From the NCBI GenBank assembly GCA_017461285.1, contig JAFTYS010000002.1, positions 1-7,674 of the forward strand: DNA of 7,674 bases. The letters run 5' to 3'. The notes beneath the pieces were generated by a model. That model saw only the letters and a list, made by a program, of their open reading frames with translations, was not told where the DNA came from and made no database searches. This document shows, in pieces, positions 1 through 6,719 of this stretch. Positions within the stretch are counted from its first letter, which is position 1. Each line of letters opens with the position of its first letter. Both the position numbers and the translations under genes were made by a program. The stretch is from Bacteroidales bacterium (GTDB lineage Bacteria > Bacteroidota > Bacteroidia > Bacteroidales > UBA932).

Positions 1-6
1 AATTTA

Positions 7-26
7 AGTCAGCATTTCTGCTGACT
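7..26 (-). terminator. Hairpin terminator after tRNA-Gly
   Basis: On the minus strand, just downstream of the tRNA, AGTCAGCA and TGCTGACT form a perfect 8-bp stem closed by a GAAA tetraloop. It starts 4 nt after the encoded CCA. The bases that follow (TAAATT) are A/T-rich but not a strong T-run, and the window ends there, so the full tail cannot be judged. Its position and shape fit the end of a single-tRNA transcript. Confidence 0.55.
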
Positions 27-30
27 CTTT

Positions 31-106
31 TGGAGCGGAAAACGAGACTCGAACTCGCGACCCCAACCTTGGCAAGGTTGTGCTCTACCAACTGAGCTAT
101 TTCCGC
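31..106 (-). tRNA. tRNA-Gly (anticodon GCC)
   Basis: The minus strand folds as a complete cloverleaf. The acceptor arms are GCGGAAA and TTTCCGC, the D stem is GCTC/GAGC, the anticodon stem is CAACC/GGTTG with loop TTGCCAA, and the T arm is GCGAG-TTCGAGT-CTCGT. The anticodon GCC (plus-strand positions 71-73) reads GGC and GGU glycine codons. The discriminator base is T and CCA is encoded (31-33); without CCA the gene is 34-106. It has its own promoter upstream and a hairpin downstream, so it appears to be transcribed alone. tRNA genes are common integration sites, but I see no duplicated tRNA end or integrase in the window. Confidence 0.97.
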
Positions 107-126
107 ATATTTCCCGAATGGGATTG

Positions 127-157
127 CAAAGGTACGAAGTTTTTTTTAACCTGCAAA
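127..157 (-). promoter_or_regulatory. Bacteroides-type promoter for tRNA-Gly
   Basis: On the minus strand TACCTTTG (127-134) matches the Bacteroides -7 consensus TAnnTTTG exactly. A TTTG at 154-157 lies 19 bp upstream, the usual place for the -33 element. The predicted start of transcription is near 120, about 14 nt before the mature tRNA 5' end. The surrounding A/T-rich tracts (about 140-180) could help RNA polymerase binding. This is a strong consensus match and a main reason for assigning the window to Bacteroidota. Confidence 0.8.
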
Positions 158-228
158 TTTTTCTTCAAAATTTTATAAAAATTGTCAACTTTTGCGGTTA
201 TCGCTGCTTTTTAAGCGCAAAATGCGCA

Positions 229-258
229 TATGGAACATCTTTTATACACTTATATTTG
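229..258 (+). promoter_or_regulatory. Probable promoter of the lipoprotein phosphatase gene
   Basis: TATATTTG at 251-258 matches the -7 consensus TAnnTTTG. The -33 position (about 229-232, TATG) is weak. Transcription would start near 265, giving a leader of about 25 nt before the ATG at 290. This argues against the in-frame ATG at 230, which would lie upstream of the transcript start. A short perfect inverted repeat (215-227) sits just upstream of the -33 region. Confidence 0.55.
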
Positions 259-289
259 CAATAGTATATATAATACAATCACAGATACT

Positions 290-1450
290 ATGAGACATTT
301 CGGCATCATACTTCTATCCGCTCTGCTGCTGTGCTGCGAAAAGCCGGCCCCCGGGTTCATTGTCCCACTTCCCGGAAGCGACGATGATCAAAAGGAAGAA
401 ACGGTAAAACCAGAGGAACAGGAACCGGCCACACCGACTCCTCCGGAAGACGGTGAGCTGGAATATCTTGTAACGAACCCGTTCATGCAGGCTTTCATGG
501 AGGAAGTCACTTACAGAGACGGAGACAACACTTATACCCTCATAACCAACTATCCCGGAGGCGGTCCGGGCGAGGCTGACATACCGCCATCTGTGACAAT
601 CAGCTGGAACCTCAACGGATATGGAGAAAGCATGACCCTAAAGGTCTGGGAGACAGGATGGAGCAGAGAATACTCCCTGTCTGCCGGAACAACCGTCCAG
701 GAACTGCTGAATCTGGTTCCGAACTCAACATATTCATACATGGTATCGGGAACTTCCGGTGAAATCATAGCGCAGGGAACATTCAGGACGACCGGAACGG
801 TCCATCAGGTATACTTCCCGCACAAAGTACGCAATTGCCGCGACCTCGGAGGCTGGAAGACTCTGGACGGCAAGACGGTCGCCTACAGAAAGCTTTACAG
901 GGGAGGAGCAGTCAGAATCGATGAAACAGGAAAACAGGAATGGAGGGCTGTCGGAATCAAGGCCGAACTTGATTTGAGGGAAGCGGAGAGCGTGCCGACG
1001 GTATCTCCTGTCGGAAGCGACATCGCCTTCTGCGCGCCAGGATTCCCACACGGATACAAGGGCATGCTGCAGGACTACGCCAAAGGAGTCAAGGAATGCA
1101 TGACATTCATAGCCGAATGCCTCAGGAATGACAAACCGGTGTTCATTCATTGCTCCGCAGGCCGCGACCGTACAGGAACCATGGCGATCCTGACGTTAGG
1201 ACTGCTTGGAGTTTCTGAAGGAGACATTTCAAAAGACTATGAACTTACATACTTTGCACCGGCAGACTGGAGCATCTGGAACGGAAGCTACGGACATGTC
1301 CGCACGGCCAGCAGCTTCAGAGGTGCCTGTGACTATTTAAAGACATTCGAAGCACCTACATTTGCCGGCAATGTAGAAAAATACCTGCTGACCATTGGAG
1401 TAAGTCAGCAGGATATAAATGACATTCGCAGGATAATGCTGGATCAGTAG
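290..1450 (+). CDS. Exported lipoprotein, protein-tyrosine-phosphatase superfamily
   Basis: A 386-residue Cys-dependent phosphatase, probably anchored outside the cytoplasm. I chose the ATG at 290 rather than 230. From 290 the protein opens with a signal peptide (MRHFGIILLSALLLCC; lipid attachment at Cys15 or Cys16), whereas the extra 20 residues from 230 hide it and precede the likely transcript start. A Pro/Glu/Asp-rich linker follows (about 28-56), then a beta-rich, fibronectin-III-like segment (about 95-168), then the phosphatase domain (about 175-386). The domain shows RNCRDLGG (181-188), LDLREAE (228-234) and the P-loop HCSAGRDRTG (287-296), with nucleophile Cys288 and Arg294. The layout matches the bacterial Y_phosphatase3 group (PF13350), which includes MptpB-like enzymes acting on phosphotyrosine and sometimes on phosphoinositides. 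The substrate is unknown. The gene converges with the alkaline phosphatase gene, leaving 14 bp between stops. Confidence 0.88.
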   Translation: MRHFGIILLSALLLCCEKPAPGFIVPLPGSDDDQKEETVKPEEQEPATPTPPEDGELEYLVTNPFMQAFMEEVTYRDGDNTYTLITNYPGGGPGEADIPPSVTISWNLNGYGESMTLKVWETGWSREYSLSAGTTVQELLNLVPNSTYSYMVSGTSGEIIAQGTFRTTGTVHQVYFPHKVRNCRDLGGWKTLDGKTVAYRKLYRGGAVRIDETGKQEWRAVGIKAELDLREAESVPTVSPVGSDIAFCAPGFPHGYKGMLQDYAKGVKECMTFIAECLRNDKPVFIHCSAGRDRTGTMAILTLGLLGVSEGDISKDYELTYFAPADWSIWNGSYGHVRTASSFRGACDYLKTFEAPTFAGNVEKYLLTIGVSQQDINDIRRIMLDQ

Positions 1451-1464
1451 ACTCCCGAGCCAGA

Positions 1465-2634
1465 TTATTTCATGAGGGCTTCTATCTTCTTCGGGATATC
1501 GGTATTCTTCATGATACCTCCAAATGCTTCGGCGCCAGAGCCATACGCAAACACAGGAACTACTGTTCCGGTGTGGCCTGAAGTGCTGAACCTGAGCTTC
1601 AGAGGTCCCTCGTTACCTGGATTATGACCGTTATAGTAAACGCCTGTTCCTCCAGTCTCATGGTCGGCTGTCACAACAAGCAGGGTCTCCGGATGATTGT
1701 TTACATAATCGATCATATTCTGAAGGGTACGGTTGAATTCCTTCATTTCCACAATCATACCGTCCGAATCATTGTTATGGCCGTATCCGTCGATGACTGC
1801 GCTCTCGATCATAAGGAAGAAACCGTCCTTATTGTTGCGTGAAAGGATATCCAGAGCCTTTACCGTAGCCTTCTCAAGATAAACCTCAGGTTCTGAAAGA
1901 TGTGTAGCCTCAGCTTCTTCGTTCAGGGCAGCAAGCTGGGCTGCAAGGCATACTTCCTGGCCTTCTGCAGCGCTGGCTGTTCCGTTGTTCTTTTCCCTGC
2001 GATGGAGGTCGTAGAGAGGAAGAATTCCCACAAACTTTTCCGAATCTGTCTTGAGTACGGTTTCCCAGTTCAGATATACATCATAACCTTTTTCGATAAG
2101 CGTTGCCGTAAGGTCCAGAGAATCAGGACGGCTTATGAAATGGTCAAGACCACCGCCGATTGCCACATCCACTTCGCTTTCCGTAAACTGCTTTGCAATG
2201 TCAAATACCATCTTCCTGCTGGTAACACCGGCATAGAAAGAGGCAGGCGTTGCTTCTGTCAGGGTAGTGTTTACTACAATACCTGTCTTCTTGCCCATGG
2301 TCTGGGCCTTGCGGAGAATGCTTGTCAGCTGGTTTCCCTGAGGGTCCGCTCCGACGAAGCCGTTGTTTGTTCGCGTACCTGTAGCGAGCGCAGTACCGCC
2401 CGCAGCAGAGTCTGTCACGTAATTGTCTGCAGAACATGTCTCAGAAAGGCCGATTACAGGAGCCTGTTCGAAACCGGTCACCTCATCTTCGGACAGGAGC
2501 AGCGATGAAACGGCGCCGAATCCCATTCCGTCGCCTATAAGATAAATGACATTCTTCGGAGTCTCCGGGGCACGGCTGCATGACAGCGCAGCAAGAGCGA
2601 GTACAGAAACAATAGTCAGAAAATTCTTTTTCAT
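1465..2634 (-). CDS. Lipoprotein alkaline phosphatase (PhoA family), downstream copy
   Basis: A 389-residue metal-dependent phosphomonoesterase, the last gene of the four-gene block. The signal peptide ends in LSC (lipidated Cys19), so it should sit in the periplasm or on the outer membrane. All core residues are visible: Asp35 in IGDGMG, nucleophile Ser76 in TDSAAGGTALATG, Thr129 in TEATPA, Arg140 in TSRK (the E. coli Arg166 equivalent), Glu277, Asp282 and His286 in IESAVIDGYGH, Asp324-His325 in TADHETGG, and His354 in SGHTG. The E. coli Asp153 position is Glu127 and the Lys328 position is Gly283. Compared with the second alkaline phosphatase it has roughly 25-35 extra residues, acidic and Ala-rich (about 212-250), before the metal-binding half. 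Its start lies 26 bp after the GH2 stop. I see no Shine-Dalgarno sequence and no separate promoter in the gap. Length and motifs indicate an intact enzyme; the natural substrate is unknown. Confidence 0.94.
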   Translation of the reverse strand: MKKNFLTIVSVLALAALSCSRAPETPKNVIYLIGDGMGFGAVSSLLLSEDEVTGFEQAPVIGLSETCSADNYVTDSAAGGTALATGTRTNNGFVGADPQGNQLTSILRKAQTMGKKTGIVVNTTLTEATPASFYAGVTSRKMVFDIAKQFTESEVDVAIGGGLDHFISRPDSLDLTATLIEKGYDVYLNWETVLKTDSEKFVGILPLYDLHRREKNNGTASAAEGQEVCLAAQLAALNEEAEATHLSEPEVYLEKATVKALDILSRNNKDGFFLMIESAVIDGYGHNNDSDGMIVEMKEFNRTLQNMIDYVNNHPETLLVVTADHETGGTGVYYNGHNPGNEGPLKLRFSTSGHTGTVVPVFAYGSGAEAFGGIMKNTDIPKKIEALMK

Positions 2635-2660
2635 ATGTCTGTTTTTAATGGTCCATCATT

Positions 2661-5600
2661 CTAGAAATCAAATGCAAGCCTGTATAGCTTTGGAGAATCC
2701 TCGTCACTTGCCACCCATACGCAACCCCTTTCGCGGTCTACGCATATGGACTCGAGATTCTCTATGAAAGGGACACGATAAGTCTTGAGCAGGCGTCCTT
2801 CTACCGTGCAGAGGAAGATCTTCGCCTGATTCGAATCTGTCACCCACAGAAGATCGGCCTCCGGCTCATAGCAAAGTCCCGCCACTTCAGTCGCAAAATC
2901 AGAAAGAGAGACCTTTGAAACGAGCGTACCGTCGGTTCTGTACTGCCAGAGGTTAGCCTCTTTCTGGCTTCCTACGAAAAGAATGTCGTCCTTGTAATAT
3001 TCGACACCCTCCAGTCCGCCATTACGGTAGTTCCCGTCTATGGCCTCCTGTACAGGGAAGACTGTTTCAAAAACACTGTATTCCGGCGCAGCAACCCTCG
3101 CCACTTCCTGACGTCCCTCTATCGCAACATACAGGTCTCCGGTCGAAGGATGGAGGGTAATACCTTCCATATCAGCCGGATATACGAGGATATCGCTTAC
3201 CTTGCCATCGAACGAAATCTGCTTTATAACTCCCTGGTCTCCGCAGGAAATCAAAGCGCTCTTGCCTGCGTTTAGGCACAGTCCTGATATTTCCTCCACA
3301 TCCACATCAAAGACATCAGAACTTCCCATCACGGGCAATTCATCTTTCCCGTTATCCAATTCAATCCTTACACCTTTGACACCGGCACAGCAGGTCACGG
3401 TCTTGGTCTGACCTGGAAGCAGCGGGAAGAAGTTGTCGCTCCAATAAGCCGGCACGATCATATTTCCTGCTGAATCCTTAGCCTTCAGAATATTCATATA
3501 GGATATCACAGAAGAACTGTTGGTCAATGTAACCGTATAGGTTCCGTCCTTTTCCTCAACCTTCATGTCCACATCAGCCTCAGGCTGAGAGAAAGCGAAC
3601 CTCAAGTCGGTGAACTCAGTTATCGGGGTATTGTACCATGTGTACTCGTCCCAGTCATAGACATTCGGCCTTGCTCCTATGCAGTAGAAGTTGTCGGCGA
3701 TGAAGTTACCGTCCTTATCCTTGAGTTCCAATGAGACGAAATGAGGGGTGCCCTGGAACTTTGAAAGGTCGAAAGCCTTGACTGTCTTGCGGTAAGAAGA
3801 TGAAAGAGTGCATGTCTGCTCATCGATCATCTTTGACTCCGCATCATAGACCTTTACCGTCGCAACGACATCCTTCGACTCCTTGCCTTCATTGACTGCA
3901 TAGACATTGAAGTCCTTGTAATTGTAGATGAGCTGGACAGGCTCGCAGGCCTTCTTTGTGCCATAGTAAGCAGCAACAGGAACCCCGTACCAGTCATACT
4001 GCTGCCAGTAGATTGCCGGCCATGCAGAGTTAAGCATCCACTGGACGATACCTGTGGAAACCGGAACATTGACTCGGAATGCCTCGAACATCGCACGTGT
4101 GGCGTCATAATCCACGGCATGTCCCTTCCTTACGTAATCATTGAAACCATCCGCCTCACCATAGATGCCGTTTATCACGCGGGTGAGCTCATCCATAGAG
4201 TTCATGGCTGTTGCAGAAGTCGTGCAGTGACGGTCCCAATACTCGCTTATCGGCCATAGCTCGTCTTCCGGAATCATCTTCCTCAAAGACTCCGCCTGCG
4301 GGATGTTTGCACCGACACCTGTTTCCGTATTGAATCCGAATGCTCCTCCGTTCACGGTATCGAGATACCAGTAGTCAGGGCCGATGTATTCGTACGGACC
4401 TGCCATCTTGCTGCCCGACCATCCTGTGAGTTCGCTCTCGAGGCTCTTTGCAGAGCTGATGTACGGACGGTATTCGTATTTTGCATAAGCGTCAAGGTAG
4501 CGCTGCTCAAGTTCCTTTATTGGGACGCAGTCGCTTCCGGTCATCCATGCGATCACCGACGCATGGTTATGGAGCCTTATCACCTGGTCCTCGAAATATC
4601 TGGCAGCCAGATCGATTTCCTTCGGTTCATATATGCATCCTACGTGAGGGATCTCCGGGATGCCGCAGTAGCTTTCCCACTCCCACTGACAGCTCCATCC
4701 CACAAGAGCGAGAACGCCATGCCTGTCGCAAAGGTCGTAAATCGTGTCATCCTTGCCCCAGATGTTCTCGAAGCGTATAAGGTTCATGTTCATATCCTTC
4801 ACATAGCACACCTGCCTTTCAAGGCTCTCCGGAGTATCTCTGAGGAAGATGTCGTCTGTCCAGCCGGCACCCTTGAGAAGAATTTCCTTGCCGTTGAGGG
4901 CGAACTGCCTGTAGCCATGCTCATTCAGCCAGCTCTCTATCTTCCTGATACCGAAGGTGACATCCCTGGTATCTGAAATCTTTCCTTCGGTTTCAAACTG
5001 AACATTCATGTCATACAGTTCAGGACTTCCAAGGTCATAGCTCCACCACACCCTCGGATTGTCTACATGAAGGTTGGCGGCCTGATGCGGAGTGACGGAG
5101 ACGATCTTCTCCTGCCCCGCATCAAGATTTACCGGTACCTTACATGTGCCGCCATCCTGTATTCCTATCACGATATCGCCTGACACAGGCGCATATCCAT
5201 TATTCTTCAAAGTCACGCGAACCTCAAGGTCTGCCTCGGCAAAAGTCTCGACATCAAGGTCCGGAATCACGTATACATCCTCGATTGACACTGCTCCGGC
5301 TGCACATAGCTTCACTGTCTGGATTATGCCCATGCTCTCGTCCAGAGGTCTCGGGTTCCAGTCCACGAAGCCGATGTTGAGGTCTCTCGGCTGCGCCCTG
5401 CGGATCCTCACCTCGATGTCATTCTTCTTGTCGAGAAGGTCGGTGACATCGTAGGCTCTCTTGATGAAGACACCGTAAGTGGTGTCTGAAGAAGCCACAC
5501 ATGTATCGTTGACAAAAATATCGGCATAGTAGTTCAATCCATTGAACACCAGCTCATAACGCTGTCCTTCAACCTTATCAAGATTGAACGACGTCCTGTA

Positions 5601-5858
5601 TGTCCATGTCTTGTCGAAGATGCTCTTGTCCACATCGAAATAGTTGAGACCATCAAGAAGGTCTTCTCCAAAGACTCCCTGGTCACAGAGGGCGCCTGCT
5701 ACTGTAGAAGGGACCTGGACATCATAGTATGTCTCGGTTCCTTCCTGATTCAGAGTCCATCTGTCAAGCATATGCTCGTCACCGCTGTTCAGAACGATGG
5801 TCTGGGTGCAGGCACAAAGAAGGCCTGCCGCCATGATCAGAATTATTTTTTTCATCAT
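2661..5858 (-). CDS. Lipoprotein GH2 exo-beta-D-glucosaminidase-like enzyme with C-terminal beta-propeller
   Basis: A 1065-residue exported glycosidase. The signal peptide ends in LCAC (lipidated Cys17); Met1-Met2 at 5858/5855 are alternative starts. In order come a GH2 sugar-binding jelly roll (about 30-185), an Ig-like domain (190-305), a TIM barrel (306-640), two more beta-sandwich regions (645-735 and 745-840), and a five-repeat beta-propeller (855-1065). The barrel resembles the exo-beta-D-glucosaminidase (CsxA) branch more than beta-galactosidase or beta-mannosidase. GSD (441-443) gives an Asp acid/base, Asp443, where most GH2 enzymes have NE. The nucleophile is Glu512 in GFNTETGVG, followed by the CsxA-like stretches NIPQAESLRKM (518-528) and DYVRKG (574-579). 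That branch removes terminal GlcN from chitosan-like chains, but specificity here is unproven. The last domain resembles SdiA-regulated (PF06977) proteins, an unusual partner. The start is 4 bp after the kinase stop, so translation is probably coupled. Confidence 0.9.
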   Translation of the reverse strand: MMKKIILIMAAGLLCACTQTIVLNSGDEHMLDRWTLNQEGTETYYDVQVPSTVAGALCDQGVFGEDLLDGLNYFDVDKSIFDKTWTYRTSFNLDKVEGQRYELVFNGLNYYADIFVNDTCVASSDTTYGVFIKRAYDVTDLLDKKNDIEVRIRRAQPRDLNIGFVDWNPRPLDESMGIIQTVKLCAAGAVSIEDVYVIPDLDVETFAEADLEVRVTLKNNGYAPVSGDIVIGIQDGGTCKVPVNLDAGQEKIVSVTPHQAANLHVDNPRVWWSYDLGSPELYDMNVQFETEGKISDTRDVTFGIRKIESWLNEHGYRQFALNGKEILLKGAGWTDDIFLRDTPESLERQVCYVKDMNMNLIRFENIWGKDDTIYDLCDRHGVLALVGWSCQWEWESYCGIPEIPHVGCIYEPKEIDLAARYFEDQVIRLHNHASVIAWMTGSDCVPIKELEQRYLDAYAKYEYRPYISSAKSLESELTGWSGSKMAGPYEYIGPDYWYLDTVNGGAFGFNTETGVGANIPQAESLRKMIPEDELWPISEYWDRHCTTSATAMNSMDELTRVINGIYGEADGFNDYVRKGHAVDYDATRAMFEAFRVNVPVSTGIVQWMLNSAWPAIYWQQYDWYGVPVAAYYGTKKACEPVQLIYNYKDFNVYAVNEGKESKDVVATVKVYDAESKMIDEQTCTLSSSYRKTVKAFDLSKFQGTPHFVSLELKDKDGNFIADNFYCIGARPNVYDWDEYTWYNTPITEFTDLRFAFSQPEADVDMKVEEKDGTYTVTLTNSSSVISYMNILKAKDSAGNMIVPAYWSDNFFPLLPGQTKTVTCCAGVKGVRIELDNGKDELPVMGSSDVFDVDVEEISGLCLNAGKSALISCGDQGVIKQISFDGKVSDILVYPADMEGITLHPSTGDLYVAIEGRQEVARVAAPEYSVFETVFPVQEAIDGNYRNGGLEGVEYYKDDILFVGSQKEANLWQYRTDGTLVSKVSLSDFATEVAGLCYEPEADLLWVTDSNQAKIFLCTVEGRLLKTYRVPFIENLESICVDRERGCVWVASDEDSPKLYRLAFDF

Positions 5859-5862
5859 ATGG

Positions 5863-6690
5863 TCAGATTAAGGATGCACCGATTATCGGTATTTCATTTT
5901 CAGTCTTTACGTCGATCTGTAGTTTTTCAAAGTTTGCCGGAAAAGGAAAACGCTCTCTTATGTAATCTTCCATAGCCCCGCGGAAAAGAGGCAGTGCGTT
6001 AGCGATTCCGCCACCGAACACTATATGGCTCGGATCGTACGCATACATCAGCAGCATTACGGCATGTCCCAGATGGTGTCCGAATTCTTCAAAAAGTCTT
6101 ATGGACTGCAGGTCACCTGCAACGGCAGCCGCAGCGGCTTCATGAGGTTTCACTCCATGTCTGTCAAAGAACTGTCTGCTGCAATAATCCTCCAGGCAGC
6201 CGTCCTTGTAGTCGAGGTATCCAAGTTCGCCTGCGCCACAGCTGGCACCGCAAACAAGACGTCCACTGTCGACGATGCCTATGCCTATACCTGTGCCTAA
6301 AGTCACCGTTACAAGAACTTCCGGCTTCGATTCGGACGGATAAGTGCCATATGCGCCCATGGCATAACAGTTTGCATCATTGTTTATGCTGACCGGCACT
6401 CCAAAGCGTCCTTCAAGGAAGCTCTTCAGATGCACTTCCTTCCATGACGGAATGTTTGCTGCCTCATATACGATTCCGTTCTTGAGGTCAACGACGGACG
6501 GTACGCCTATCCCGATCCTTTCTACATCAGGGGACATCATGGCAGAGATATGTTCCGCCATATATTCCAATGTTTCCTCCATGCTTGCGGAAGGGGCGAA
6601 CGAAGGTACCGAAGCCGTCTTGACGACAACACCGTCATCGACCAGACCCATGCAAAGGTTTGTTCCGCCCAGATCTACTCCTAATATCAT
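5863..6690 (-). CDS. ROK-family sugar kinase (glucokinase-like)
   Basis: A 275-residue cytoplasmic kinase that should phosphorylate a hexose or amino sugar with ATP. I chose the ATG at 6690 because the protein then opens with MILGVDLGGTN, the phosphate-1 motif at the very N terminus as in other ROK kinases. The longer frame to 6954 only runs antisense through the alkaline phosphatase. Key sites are DLGGTN (6-11), Asp105 in NNDAN (likely catalytic base), LGTGIG (131-136), Glu155 in GELGY, and the IIGASLI C terminus. The usual zinc motif (GH...CxCGxxGCLE) is degenerate: His is Tyr158, the CxCG part is missing, and only GCLE (164-167) remains. The gene starts 29 bp after the upstream phosphatase stop and ends 4 bp before the GH2 start. 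It is the only clearly cytoplasmic protein of the block, which suggests it acts on the sugar released by its neighbours. The exact sugar cannot be told from sequence. Confidence 0.9.
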   Translation of the reverse strand: MILGVDLGGTNLCMGLVDDGVVVKTASVPSFAPSASMEETLEYMAEHISAMMSPDVERIGIGVPSVVDLKNGIVYEAANIPSWKEVHLKSFLEGRFGVPVSINNDANCYAMGAYGTYPSESKPEVLVTVTLGTGIGIGIVDSGRLVCGASCGAGELGYLDYKDGCLEDYCSRQFFDRHGVKPHEAAAAAVAGDLQSIRLFEEFGHHLGHAVMLLMYAYDPSHIVFGGGIANALPLFRGAMEDYIRERFPFPANFEKLQIDVKTENEIPIIGASLI

Positions 6691-6719
6691 TTTTCGGTTG
6701 GTTTTAGCAGATTCAAATC

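Noticed and set aside
31..106. tRNA-Gly as an attachment site of an integrated element
   Set aside because: No integrase, no repeated tRNA 3' end and no composition break is visible in the window.
230..289. In-frame upstream ATG extending the tyrosine-phosphatase lipoprotein by 20 residues
   Set aside because: It buries the lipoprotein signal peptide, and the predicted promoter (-7 at 251-258) would start transcription after this ATG.
734..1150. 138-codon minus-strand open frame
   Set aside because: It is antisense to the phosphatase domain whose motifs are clearly encoded on the plus strand.
1900..2508. 202-codon open frame on the plus strand
   Set aside because: It lies wholly antisense to the alkaline phosphatase, with Cys-rich, low-plausibility composition and no family resemblance.
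2635..2660. A separate promoter for the downstream alkaline phosphatase in the 26-bp gap
   Set aside because: No TAnnTTTG on the minus strand in the gap; the close spacing favours co-transcription with the GH2 gene.
4481..4976. Overlapping plus-strand open frames inside the GH2 gene
   Set aside because: They are antisense shadows of the conserved GH2 barrel with no recognisable domain.
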